Shown piece after piece: positions 33,857 through 42,168 of a stretch of DNA of 64,000 bases. The stretch's first letter is position 1, and each line of letters begins with the position of its first letter. The stretch spans positions 9,966 to 73,965 of the forward strand of contig DACG01000010.1 in NCBI GenBank assembly GCA_002494725.1, in the 5' to 3' direction. The position numbers and the translations under genes are program-made. The notes under the pieces are model-generated. The model made no database searches, was not told the DNA's origin, and worked only from the letters and a program-made list of their open reading frames with translations. Origin of the DNA: Geoglobus sp. UBA235. GTDB taxonomy: Archaea; Halobacteriota; Archaeoglobi; Archaeoglobales; Archaeoglobaceae.

Positions 33857-35803
33857 TCAATCTTCTTTTGTATACTTCCTCTTCCTACCAAACGGGGCGT
33901 AAAGTCTGCCCCCACCCTCAAAGAATTTAACAAAGAACTCAACATAGTGCAATCGAAGACTCTGCAACCCCGGATCAAGAATTCCGAGGAGAATGTTTAT
34001 GAAGTGACCTACCAGAAATACCAGAACTGCTGCAACAATTCCAACTGGCCCTGAGGGCCAGAGCATCTCAAAAGCCATGTAATTGAAAGCAACAGCAAAT
34101 CCAACACTTGCAAGCCCAACAGCCAGCAATCGAGCATAGCTTATTGTGTTGCTGAGGAGTGTTAGATACTCAATGAGAAACATCGGACCCTCCCCAATGA
34201 TTGTGAGCACGGCCCACAATATCAGAAACGGTACTGCCGCAATGTAGGCATAGTTGAGTTCAAAGGCCGTTTTTCCGGCCATGTTGTTCAGGATGAATCC
34301 TGTTATTATCAGTGCGATGCTTATCAGTGCCATCAGCCAGTTGAACTTCTCCTCAATGGCATGCTTCCATCCGTGCTCCTTTGCCACGTTCCTTATTCCA
34401 ATAACGTAGGCCATGGCCATGTGGAAAACGCCTATGGCAATTGTAAGCACAAGAATCGCCGGTGCCTTTTCCAGTCTGTTGACATGAGGTATCTCGGCGA
34501 ACATGTGAGCTATTGAACTCTCGTGTCCAAAAAGCTCTGCGAACACCGTTTTGTGACCAAACAGCTCAAATCCAAAGAACTCACCGTAAACGAATCCAAA
34601 AACTATTGTGGAGATTGCGGAATAGTTAAGAACTTTAAGCAGTGCCTGCCAGCCCTCTGTTTTGAATTTGGTTGAGAGCCACAGTCCCAGAGCGAGAATG
34701 ACAATTCCGTAGCCGATGTCTCCAAGCATGAATCCGAAGAAGATCGGGAAAAATACTGACATGATTATGGTTGGATCGATTTCGCTGTATTTTGGCACAG
34801 CATAGGATTTTGTGAGCAGCTCAAAGGGCTTGGCAAATACAGGATTCTTCAGTGCAGTTGGCGGATTGAACTCCCTGTCATTTATCTTCAGAGCAACAAC
34901 CTTCCCGTCTGTTTCTTCATTTACAACCTTCTGGAAGGTTTCAAACATCTCTTCCGGAACATAGCCAACAATCACGAACGCATACTTTGACGTGGCAGCT
35001 CTCAATGGAAGTTCACTTTTCTCAAGCTCTATGCTGAGGTGCTCTTCAAGTGCAAGCAGGAGATCAAGATTTTCCTGCTCGTACCTCTTTATCTCCTTTC
35101 TCAGTCCTGACAGTTCCTCTTTTAGTTCTGTCTCCTCAGATTCAAGCTGTCTGAGTCTCTCATCATAGCCAACATCAATTTCAGGTACGGATATCTCCCT
35201 GAATGAGAACTCCTGAAGAACCCTGAACACGTCTTCCGCACTATCTTTTTTCACAAAAACGGCAACAACAAACTCATCGTCGTATTCAGAGATGAAAAGC
35301 TCAAAATCCTTCGTAACCTCAACAATCCTCTCAAAGGGATTTGATTTGACAAAGCCCGCAAAAACCTCAATATTTCTGTAGCCTGTAAGGAGGTCCGGAG
35401 GTATCCCGAGAGATTTCAGAGGTATCAGTGCTCTCCTCTCATCTCCAATTTTTCTCAGCCTTTCCTCTATTTCCTTGATTCTGGAGACCTTTGCATTTAT
35501 GACCTCTTCAAGTTCCCTGACCTTCACATCGATCTCCCTGTTAAGCTCGGAAACACTGAAAACTCTCTCCGGCTCGTATCCGTCCTTCACTCCCGCATAT
35601 GAGAGAATTGATCTCACAGAAACAAGAAGTTTTGAGAGCTTTGATGCCCTTTCCAAGGGCTCTCCAATCCTGAAATATTCATCCTCCTCCTTGTAATCCT
35701 CAATGTGGAGACCATTAAGCCTGTAAAGTGTGCTGGATGTCTTTTCAAGATATTCTTTCGGGCCCACCACAGAGACCTTTACCATCCTTACAGGCTCGAG
35801 CAT
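33857..35803 (-). CDS. atpI: A-type ATP synthase subunit I (a subunit)
   Basis: The 648-residue stator membrane subunit carrying the ion half-channels. The N-terminal ~330 residues form a soluble hairpin/coiled-coil arm (RLRQLESEETELKEELSGLRKE). The C-terminal half has about eight membrane helices, including SYARLLAVGLASVGFAVAFN with the essential Arg that faces the c-ring Glu. It sits between atpH and atpK and starts 1 bp after atpH. Confidence 0.95.
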   Translation of the reverse strand: MLEPVRMVKVSVVGPKEYLEKTSSTLYRLNGLHIEDYKEEDEYFRIGEPLERASKLSKLLVSVRSILSYAGVKDGYEPERVFSVSELNREIDVKVRELEEVINAKVSRIKEIEERLRKIGDERRALIPLKSLGIPPDLLTGYRNIEVFAGFVKSNPFERIVEVTKDFELFISEYDDEFVVAVFVKKDSAEDVFRVLQEFSFREISVPEIDVGYDERLRQLESEETELKEELSGLRKEIKRYEQENLDLLLALEEHLSIELEKSELPLRAATSKYAFVIVGYVPEEMFETFQKVVNEETDGKVVALKINDREFNPPTALKNPVFAKPFELLTKSYAVPKYSEIDPTIIMSVFFPIFFGFMLGDIGYGIVILALGLWLSTKFKTEGWQALLKVLNYSAISTIVFGFVYGEFFGFELFGHKTVFAELFGHESSIAHMFAEIPHVNRLEKAPAILVLTIAIGVFHMAMAYVIGIRNVAKEHGWKHAIEEKFNWLMALISIALIITGFILNNMAGKTAFELNYAYIAAVPFLILWAVLTIIGEGPMFLIEYLTLLSNTISYARLLAVGLASVGFAVAFNYMAFEMLWPSGPVGIVAAVLVFLVGHFINILLGILDPGLQSLRLHYVEFFVKFFEGGGRLYAPFGRKRKYTKED

Positions 35804-35804
35804 A

Positions 35805-36125
35805 TCAGATCAGCCTCACAAACTCATCGTAAAGAAAGTCAACAACCTCATCAACCCTTGAATCCCCCTTTCTGACAACTTCATTTATTTCTGCAAGCTT
35901 CTTTTCCCTTATGCTTTCCTTTTCCTTCTCTATTTCAGCTTTTGCCTTTTCAAGAATCTCATCCTTTATTTTCTCTGCCTCTTTCTTTGCATCCTCAATT
36001 ATCTGCCTCGCCTCATTTTTTGCAGCAAGAACCTTCTTTTTCCCCTCTTCCTCAGCCCTTTTGATCTCTTCTTCAACCTTCTGTTCTGTTTCTTTTATTT
36101 TTGCGAGTATCTCTGCTTTTTCCAT
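35805..36125 (-). CDS. atpH: A-type ATP synthase subunit H
   Basis: A 106-residue, nearly uninterrupted charged helix (repeats of Glu, Lys and Ala without Pro or Gly), the peripheral-stalk partner of subunit E. It is the first gene of the ATP synthase operon. A TATA-like element lies about 60 bp upstream. Confidence 0.9.
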   Translation of the reverse strand: MEKAEILAKIKETEQKVEEEIKRAEEEGKKKVLAAKNEARQIIEDAKKEAEKIKDEILEKAKAEIEKEKESIREKKLAEINEVVRKGDSRVDEVVDFLYDEFVRLI

Positions 36126-36182
36126 GCTCTTTCACCCCGTAAAAATGAATTCAAGGAGACGTCATGGTCACCTTCAGCATAT

Positions 36183-36194
36183 GGTATTTAAGGA
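36183..36194 (-). promoter_or_regulatory. TATA box of the ATP synthase operon
   Basis: On the minus strand TCCTTAAATACC lies about 60 bp before the atpH ATG, within the 105-bp gap to moeA. It is the only TATA-like sequence suited to drive the nine-subunit operon. Confidence 0.45.
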
Positions 36195-36230
36195 TTTTCT
36201 TTTTTCCCGGCTCAGGAAAAATGGAGAATA

Positions 36231-37397
36231 TCAGAGAGGAAATGCCCTCACAATCTCCTTCTCCTCAACAACCTCCACATTCTCCTCAACAAGAGTGTAT
36301 GCGTTTGCACGGGTAACGGTTGAAAGAACTCCGGAGCCGTAAGATGAGATTGGTTCAGCCACCAAGGTCCCAAAATCAACTCTCAGCCTGACAAAACTGG
36401 TAAACCCCGCCTTTGAGTATATCTTTCCCGATAATCTGACACTGAAAGAAATTGAATCCCTCCTGCTCACCATCTTCCAGATTGCGGGCCTGAGGAAAAG
36501 GTATGCTGAGGCGACACACGCAGATGGAAAGCCGGGAAGGCCGAGAACCGGTGTCCCATCAACCATCGCAAATACAGTTGGCTTCCCGGGTCTCAGAGCA
36601 ACTCCCCTGAAGACAACTTCCCCTGCTGTGTCAAGAACCTCATAAAGCATGTCCCTCTTTCCAACAGATGTTCCTCCTGTTGTGACGACCATGTCATAAC
36701 CATCCAGTTCATCAAATATCTCCTCTATTTTCTCTCTCACATCTGGAACTATGTCTGTTTTTTCTCCGATCCCACCCCACTCCTGAATGTAGGATGAGAT
36801 CATCAGTCCATTGCTCTCAAACACCTTTCCGGGTTTCAGGCTCTCACCGGGCTGTAAAAGTTCATCTCCTGTTGGAACAACCTTTATCCTTGGCTTCCTG
36901 AAAACCTCAACTTCCTCTACTCCCGCAGCTCTCAGAATTGCAAGGTCGTGAGGTCTGAGCATTTTTCCTCTCTCAGCAATAACATCTCCCTTCTTTACAT
37001 CCTCTCCTCTCATCCCCACATTTTCGTATTTCCTCACAGCCTTGTAAACCGCAACAGAGCTCCCAATTTCCTCAGTATCCTCAGCCTTGATTACTGCATC
37101 AAACCCATCTGGCAACGCATCTCCTGTGTGAACCCAAACAGCCTCGTTTCCTTTTTTAAGCAGAACAGGACTTGCTCTGCTTGCACCTCTGACCATCTCG
37201 CTTTTCACCGCATATCCATCCATGGCACATCTGCTGTAATGGGGGATGTCAATTTCAGAGTGGACATCAGCAGCAAGAATTCTGCCAAGAGCCTTCTCTA
37301 CCGAAACTGTTGCTGTGTCATCCCTGCCAAAGGGCTCTATTCTGTCAAGCAGCTTTTTCCTGGCAGTCTCCAGGCTTTCAAGTCTTTCAAAAAGCAT
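36231..37397 (-). CDS. moeA: molybdopterin molybdenumtransferase MoeA
   Basis: Inserts molybdenum or tungsten into molybdopterin; archaeal oxidoreductases generally need the W cofactor. It has 388 residues from ATG 37397 (GTG 37406 is an alternative). Family segments are HYSRCAMDGYAV, VHTGDALPDGFDAVIKAED, PTGDELLQPG, VVTTGGTSVGKRDM and LPGFPSACVAS. The start overlaps the end of moaD by 11 bp, so the pair is translationally coupled. Confidence 0.94.
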   Translation of the reverse strand: MLFERLESLETARKKLLDRIEPFGRDDTATVSVEKALGRILAADVHSEIDIPHYSRCAMDGYAVKSEMVRGASRASPVLLKKGNEAVWVHTGDALPDGFDAVIKAEDTEEIGSSVAVYKAVRKYENVGMRGEDVKKGDVIAERGKMLRPHDLAILRAAGVEEVEVFRKPRIKVVPTGDELLQPGESLKPGKVFESNGLMISSYIQEWGGIGEKTDIVPDVREKIEEIFDELDGYDMVVTTGGTSVGKRDMLYEVLDTAGEVVFRGVALRPGKPTVFAMVDGTPVLGLPGFPSACVASAYLFLRPAIWKMVSRRDSISFSVRLSGKIYSKAGFTSFVRLRVDFGTLVAEPISSYGSGVLSTVTRANAYTLVEENVEVVEEKEIVRAFPL

Positions 37398-37638
37398 CGG
37401 CACCACCGCTTACAGGCGGAAAAATTGCAACGGTATCGTCTTTCTTCAGCCTGATATTCTCGTTTCTGTCTGCAATCCTTCCGTTCACCATGATAACAGC
37501 ATATTCCATCAGTTTTTCAAATTCAGGATACTCAGCTGTTAGCTTTTTCATCAGATCCTGAAGGCTTTCCGCATCAACCTCAATTTCCCTCTTTCCGGCT
37601 ACTTCCCTGAAGTTTGCAAACAGCCTTATCCTTACCAT
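37387..37638 (-). CDS. moaD: MoaD-like sulfur carrier with a four-residue C-terminal tail
   Basis: A ubiquitin-fold sulfur carrier for molybdopterin synthesis, 83 residues. The family ends in an exposed Gly-Gly that is adenylated and thiocarboxylated. Here FPPVSGG (Gly78-Gly79) is followed by ADAF before the stop, so the carrier would need processing to expose the diglycine. The tail is encoded inside the overlap with moeA. The SAMP-type small modifiers of archaea share this fold, so a protein-modifier role is also possible. Confidence 0.88.
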   Translation of the reverse strand: MVRIRLFANFREVAGKREIEVDAESLQDLMKKLTAEYPEFEKLMEYAVIMVNGRIADRNENIRLKKDDTVAIFPPVSGGADAF

Positions 37639-37708
37639 ACTGCCCTCCCTGATGACTGTAGCTGAAGCACTTTACAAAAGTTTTTCAAGGTTTTCCAGTT
37701 TTTCAATG

Positions 37709-38542
37709 TCATTTCCCAGCCTTCCTGTCTCCATGGCTTGGAACAAACTCAACCCCCGGATGCCTCTGCATCATTGGCTGTGGGAAGAGATCCATGAGCT
37801 CGTAAATCTCGGGTGGGACATCTGTTGAAACGTTGAGCCCGAATTCCCTGACAGTCTCAAACGTTAACGGGTAATCGTGGGTCCATCTCCCCTCTGTCAG
37901 AATTTCAGCAACCTCCCTTGCCCTGTTCTCTCCAAGCTTGTCCTTTAAAAGCAAGAAAACAAAGTCCCTTACCTGATTTATTGCTTTCTCGGCTATATCG
38001 GCCATTATGAGTGTCTGATCATCAATGTCTTTTGGGTCCTTCCTCTTAACTGCCCTGAGAATTGAGGGGGCAGGGTAGTTCATGAGCTGGGGATCGACGG
38101 GACCGAGAACGGCGTGGGGATCCATTATTATCTCATCGGCTGCAAGGGCTATCAGCGTTCCACCGCTCATGGCATAGTGAGGGACTATGACTGTTGTTCT
38201 GGCAGGATGATCATGCAGTGCCTTGGCTATCTGCGTTGCAGCAAGAACGAGTCCTCCGGGGGTGTGGATTATCAGATCTATGGGCTTGTCCTCTGGCGTG
38301 CTCCTTATCGCCCTCAGCACCTTCTCCGAATCATCTATGTCTATGAACCTGTAAACCGGAATTCCAAGGAATCCTATGCTCTCCTGCCTGTGGATCATTG
38401 TGATTACATTGCTTCCCCTTTTTTCCGCTATTTTTTCCATGAGCTTTCTTCTTCCTGAAACCAGCATCTGATGCCTCATCTGAGGCATGAATATGAGGTA
38501 GAGAAAAATCAGGAGCCAGAATATTCCGTACAGATCGTACAT
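37709..38542 (-). CDS. ClpP-class serine protease, SDH family membrane protein
   Basis: A 277-residue member of the serine dehydrogenase-proteinase-like family (formerly DUF114). One N-terminal membrane helix (about 5-20) precedes a ClpP/crotonase-fold domain with HTPGG (93-97) and the catalytic Ser126 in HYAMSGGT. VDPQLMNYPA and HDYPLTFETVREFGL are conserved in this family. It probably degrades or processes membrane proteins; the substrates are unknown. The 48-bp upstream spacer holds its likely promoter. Confidence 0.85.
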   Translation of the reverse strand: MYDLYGIFWLLIFLYLIFMPQMRHQMLVSGRRKLMEKIAEKRGSNVITMIHRQESIGFLGIPVYRFIDIDDSEKVLRAIRSTPEDKPIDLIIHTPGGLVLAATQIAKALHDHPARTTVIVPHYAMSGGTLIALAADEIIMDPHAVLGPVDPQLMNYPAPSILRAVKRKDPKDIDDQTLIMADIAEKAINQVRDFVFLLLKDKLGENRAREVAEILTEGRWTHDYPLTFETVREFGLNVSTDVPPEIYELMDLFPQPMMQRHPGVEFVPSHGDRKAGK

Positions 38543-38591
38543 GATAAATTATTATTCTGAGGTCCTATAAAAAGAAATTGGTCCCTAAAGG

Positions 38592-39002
38592 CTAAACCCG
38601 GAACATCACCTGAGAGGCTGTTCTGAGTTTTTTCCTTATTTTCTGCATTTCGTAGGTGTAGAGCATCATCACATCATTAACATACCTCTCAAATCCAAAT
38701 GCTCTCTGAATAAACTCTGCATGCCTTCTGTCCCTCACATAAATTACATACTCATCTCCGAGGCTTGTCATTTCCAGAATTATTGGAATTGCGAATCTGT
38801 CATGCTCCTCCTCATCCACATGCTCTGCTATGAACTCAAGTTCCTCTCTTGCTATGTCGTACTCGATTCCATCCTTGGCCCTGAAAGATGGACTGTCCAT
38901 CTGAAGCATTGCCTTGAGTGTCTGCCTCCTTTCAGGGAGGTGGCGGTTGATTGACTCCACAAGTTTTGCTAAGGCCCTGTCTCCAAACCTGTCTCCAAGC
39001 AT
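38592..39002 (-). CDS. UPF0216 (DUF61) family protein
   Basis: A 136-residue conserved archaeal protein of unknown function. ATG 39002 is preferred over GTG 39011 because it overlaps the previous stop as TGATG and has GGTGG 5 nt upstream. The family pattern is seen in SINRHLPERRQTLKAML, DGIEYDIAREELEFIA and IYVRDRRHAEFIQR. It is coupled to the SAM hydrolase-family gene. Confidence 0.8.
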   Translation of the reverse strand: MLGDRFGDRALAKLVESINRHLPERRQTLKAMLQMDSPSFRAKDGIEYDIAREELEFIAEHVDEEEHDRFAIPIILEMTSLGDEYVIYVRDRRHAEFIQRAFGFERYVNDVMMLYTYEMQKIRKKLRTASQVMFRV

Positions 39003-39766
39003 CAGAACCACCTTAACCTGAGTTCCCCGTAACGGACATTATACTTTTCTGAAAAGTTGCCATCTCTCACACTCAGCTCAAGCGTTTCAAAACTCCCAAA
39101 TAAAGCCAGCACCTCTCCGGCATCAACATCCTCGTATCTCTCGACAACGGGAATTTCAATTTCATTAAACACAAATCCTTCAGGATCAATGTCCTCCAGA
39201 TCTTTTCTCCTCAAATTTGTTACGGCATTTCCAAACCTGTCAATGTGAAGTACCCTGCATGAAATCTCCCTGCCCTCAATTTCCGGATCGAAAAGTTCAA
39301 GTTTCACAATTTCGGGATCGGCTTTCTGAAAGTGCCTTTTGTCTAACTTCCCATCATGGATCAGTGCACCGGCAGGGGCAAAAATATCCCTGCCATGAAA
39401 TGTTGATGAGAGGGTTCCGGATATACCGGACACCGATTCTCCTATAACATAAATCTCCTCAATTCCGTTTTCAGATGCTGATGGATATACAAGACCGTTA
39501 TCAGGTGCAACAAACCAGTAGTCTCTTGTTTTCACCGCAATAGCCCTTCTTTTCCCGCCAACACCCGGATCAACAACCGAGACAAAGACAGTTCCATTCG
39601 GAAAAAACCTGTAGGAGCTGTAGAGAAGGAAGGCTCCTTCAACGATGTTCTGGGGCGATACAGAGTGAGTGATATCCACTACCTCCGCACCGCTCATCTT
39701 TCTTATGATGCCCTTCATCACTCCCGGATAAAAGTCTCCGAAATCTGTTAGGAGTGCTATCACCAT
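39002..39766 (-). CDS. SAM hydroxide adenosyltransferase (DUF62 family)
   Basis: Cleaves S-adenosylmethionine to adenosine and methionine using water/hydroxide; members include the fluorinase relatives. It has 254 residues. The N-terminal TLLTDFG-type motif is present as [16 protein letters not shown], together with [25 protein letters not shown] with the conserved Asp, and APDNGLVYP. It overlaps the nitroreductase by 7 bp. Confidence 0.92.
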   Translation of the reverse strand: MVIALLTDFGDFYPGVMKGIIRKMSGAEVVDITHSVSPQNIVEGAFLLYSSYRFFPNGTVFVSVVDPGVGGKRRAIAVKTRDYWFVAPDNGLVYPSASENGIEEIYVIGESVSGISGTLSSTFHGRDIFAPAGALIHDGKLDKRHFQKADPEIVKLELFDPEIEGREISCRVLHIDRFGNAVTNLRRKDLEDIDPEGFVFNEIEIPVVERYEDVDAGEVLALFGSFETLELSVRDGNFSEKYNVRYGELRLRWF

Positions 39767-40278
39767 TTCTCCCAGTGGGTTATCTCCTCAAGAGCGTATC
39801 TTTTTCTCGGCCTTGGATTTTCAGCAGGATATCCTACAGGCAGAATCGCGGCAGGCCTCGCATAGCTCGGTATGTTTAGTATTTCGGAGACTTTCTCATC
39901 ATCGTATGCCCCAATCCAGACAGAAGCAAGACCCATTGCGTGGGCTGCAAGCAGAATGTTCTGTACCGCAGCTGCAGCATCCTGTTCAGCATATATCTTG
40001 CCCCTGTCTCCATACACCCTCATGCTTCTCGGATAATTTGCCACAACAACAATCAGAACGGGAGCTTCAGCAATAAACATCTGCCGGACAGAGGCTACCG
40101 CAAGCTTCAGCTTTGTCTCCTCATCTCTCACCACAATGAAATCCCTGGCCTGAAGATTTCCAGCTGATGGTGCAGCATTTCCAGCCTCTATCAGCTTCAT
40201 AACAGTCTCATCACTGACATCATCCTTTCTGAACCTTCTAACTGATCTCCTGGTTAAAATGGCAGTTAAACAGTCCAT
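39760..40278 (-). CDS. nitroreductase-family FMN oxidoreductase
   Basis: A 172-residue flavoprotein of the nitroreductase superfamily. I start it at ATG 40278 ([16 protein letters not shown]), where the family's RRSxRxF begins; the longer frame to 40458 has no family similarity. [16 protein letters not shown] and [15 protein letters not shown] are FMN-site and dimer-interface segments. The natural substrate is unknown. It overlaps the SAM hydrolase gene by 7 bp. Confidence 0.88.
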   Translation of the reverse strand: MDCLTAILTRRSVRRFRKDDVSDETVMKLIEAGNAAPSAGNLQARDFIVVRDEETKLKLAVASVRQMFIAEAPVLIVVVANYPRSMRVYGDRGKIYAEQDAAAAVQNILLAAHAMGLASVWIGAYDDEKVSEILNIPSYARPAAILPVGYPAENPRPRKRYALEEITHWEKW

Positions 40279-40502
40279 GAAAAACAGGGAAAATGAAAGG
40301 TTAAAACACTTTTGATGGGGTGTGGAGCAACGGTCAGTTATTATTAATGTGCTCAAATCTTTTACACCATTCCTTAATGAACCTTCAATTCTGTTGTGAT
40401 TTCTCCGATGGACAATGAAGATGACATAATCTGTCACAATTGATGACATTCTTCTCATGGTATCTCATAATGCCACTGATTTTTATCCCTTGACACTACA
40501 TT

Positions 40503-40552
40503 GATCCAGATTAATTTCCTATTTCCTATGGACTGAACAAAACATCTGGATC
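40503..40552. repeat. inverted repeat upstream of the histone gene
   Basis: Perfect 9-bp arms GATCCAGAT (40503-40511) and ATCTGGATC (40544-40552) are separated by 32 bp. The repeat lies in a 337-bp gene-free stretch between the nitroreductase and histone genes, about 20 bp upstream of the histone TATA box. It could be an operator or a hairpin; nothing else recognisable is in this stretch. Confidence 0.4.
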
Positions 40553-40572
40553 GGTATCACAACAGAATAAAA

Positions 40573-40580
40573 TTTATATA
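40573..40580 (+). promoter_or_regulatory. TATA box of the histone gene
   Basis: TTTATATA preceded by an A-rich BRE-like AATAAAA, about 43 bp before the histone ATG. A GAGGTGAT ribosome-binding site is just before the start codon. Confidence 0.6.
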
Positions 40581-40615
40581 TCCCCAATAACTGAAAAAAG
40601 AAATGAGGTGATAAA

Positions 40616-40819
40616 ATGGCTGAGTTGCCACTTGCACCAATTGATAGATTGATAAGGAAGGCAGGTGCTGAGAGAGTAAGCGAGGATGCAGTAGAAAAGA
40701 TGGCTGAGGTTCTTGAAGAGTATGCTCTTCAGGTTGCCAAGAAGGCTGTTGAGATTGCAAAGCACGCAAACAGGAAGACAGTTAAGGCGGAGGACATAAA
40801 GCTCGCTTTGAGCATGTAA
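40616..40819 (+). CDS. archaeal histone
   Basis: A 67-residue histone-fold protein that wraps DNA as dimers and multimers. The sequence has [21 protein letters not shown] at the N-terminus, [23 protein letters not shown] at the C-terminus, and the DNA-contact residues RKT. There are no tails. It has its own strong promoter and is followed by a T-rich stretch (40821-40845) that should terminate transcription. Confidence 0.96.
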   Translation: MAELPLAPIDRLIRKAGAERVSEDAVEKMAEVLEEYALQVAKKAVEIAKHANRKTVKAEDIKLALSM

Positions 40820-40850
40820 TTTCCCTTATATTTTTTATTTTTAAATATTA
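40820..40850 (+). terminator. T-rich terminator after the histone gene
   Basis: Runs of T (TTTCCCTTATATTTTTTATTTTT) directly after the histone stop fit the oligo-T terminators of archaea. The spacer to the next gene has no other feature. Confidence 0.45.
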
Positions 40851-40906
40851 TATAATTTATTTCAAACCAATTTTGTTTTATAGCAGTTTTAAAAATCCAG
40901 AAATAG

Positions 40907-42079
40907 ATGACACGGCAGATAGCAATCCTCGGAATCATCTGTTTCATGCTGCTTTTCAGCGTTACATCTATATATCCAGTAATAAAGCACTTTGTGATTG
41001 ACAGGTATGGGGCTACACTGACCCAGGCTGGAGTATTCGTTTCTGTTAACCTGATTGCTTACGCCCTTTTCTCTGTTTTTTGGGGGATGATCTCTGATAA
41101 ATTTGGAAAAAGAAAGCCATTCATCGTTACTGGCCTTCTTGGAAACTCAATAATGCTTTTGCTCCAGGCCAACGCTCCTGACCTGAAATGGCTCATAATT
41201 TTTAGGTTTGTTGAAGGGATATTCACTGTCATGGTTTACTCGATTGCCATGACGTCTGTTCTCGACATCGCAGACAGAAGGAAATACGGTCGTGGAATGG
41301 GACTTGTGGGGATGGGAATCGCTGCAGGAATGGCATTTGGCACTTCATTTGGAGGGATTGTTGGAAACATCAATCCGGTTTTACCATTTTACACCTCGGC
41401 AGCCATAATTTTCACCGCCTTTCTCCTTTCGCTCTCCATTCTGAGGGACTTTCCTGTGAAACCATCCCACTCCATGGTTGAGGGTGTGAGAGTTTTCTGG
41501 AAAGAGAGGGGTCTTGCGGTGCCGTACATATTCTCTTTTGTTGACAGATTTACCGCTGGATTCTTTGTAAGCGTGTTTCCGGTAATGCTCGGGTTGCTTT
41601 ACAACATGGAGCCAATGAAAATTGGATTCTACATCTCAGCATTCATGATGCCCTTTGCACTCCTGCAGTATCCCGGAGGATTGATTGCTGACAGATATGG
41701 AAGAATTGTACCCCTCATTCTCGGCAGCCTCGTTTATGGGGCGTCAATATCCTCAGTTGGATTTGTTGAACCTCCGTTTCTTGCGATACCCCTCTTTCTG
41801 GCCGGCATTGTGGCTGCGATTATGCTTCCTGCATCATCAGCACTGAGTGGAGATCTCGCACCAAGAGAATCGAGAGGTGCGGTTATTGGAGGATTCAATC
41901 TCAGTGGATCTCTTGGATTTGCATTCGGACCCGTCACGGCAGCACTGATTGCTGAAAGATACGGATTTTCAGAATCCTTCCTGTTTGCTGGATTATCTGT
42001 TTTTCTGACCACCATGATAGCAGTCCTTCTTCTCAGAAGGATCGGGCATGGGTTGCTTTTACCGGCAAAATATATTTAA
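40907..42079 (+). CDS. MFS transporter
   Basis: A 390-residue major facilitator with about 12 membrane helices. The MFS loop motif is in GMISDKFGKRKPFIV (after helix 2) and is repeated as GGLIADRYGRIVPLIL in the second half. The substrate is unknown; drug or small-solute efflux is the commonest role of this short 12-helix type. There is little space before the ATG and no clear Shine-Dalgarno sequence, so it may have a short leader. Confidence 0.87.
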   Translation: MTRQIAILGIICFMLLFSVTSIYPVIKHFVIDRYGATLTQAGVFVSVNLIAYALFSVFWGMISDKFGKRKPFIVTGLLGNSIMLLLQANAPDLKWLIIFRFVEGIFTVMVYSIAMTSVLDIADRRKYGRGMGLVGMGIAAGMAFGTSFGGIVGNINPVLPFYTSAAIIFTAFLLSLSILRDFPVKPSHSMVEGVRVFWKERGLAVPYIFSFVDRFTAGFFVSVFPVMLGLLYNMEPMKIGFYISAFMMPFALLQYPGGLIADRYGRIVPLILGSLVYGASISSVGFVEPPFLAIPLFLAGIVAAIMLPASSALSGDLAPRESRGAVIGGFNLSGSLGFAFGPVTAALIAERYGFSESFLFAGLSVFLTTMIAVLLLRRIGHGLLLPAKYI

Positions 42080-42168
42080 TCTGCCCTTTATCATGCTTTC
42101 TGGAATGATGAATTTGGCAGGATCTGAGCATGTGCGATGATGAAGGCTGTACTTTCTGATGTGATATC

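Noticed and set aside
40279..40458. 60-codon upstream extension of the nitroreductase frame
   Set aside because: The added residues do not resemble the family; ATG 40278 places the conserved RRSxRxF at the N-terminus.
42080..42168. very short ORFs (9-11 codons, one with two Cys) in the 89-bp gap before the SF1 helicase
   Set aside because: Too short to distinguish from chance and without a convincing ribosome-binding site.
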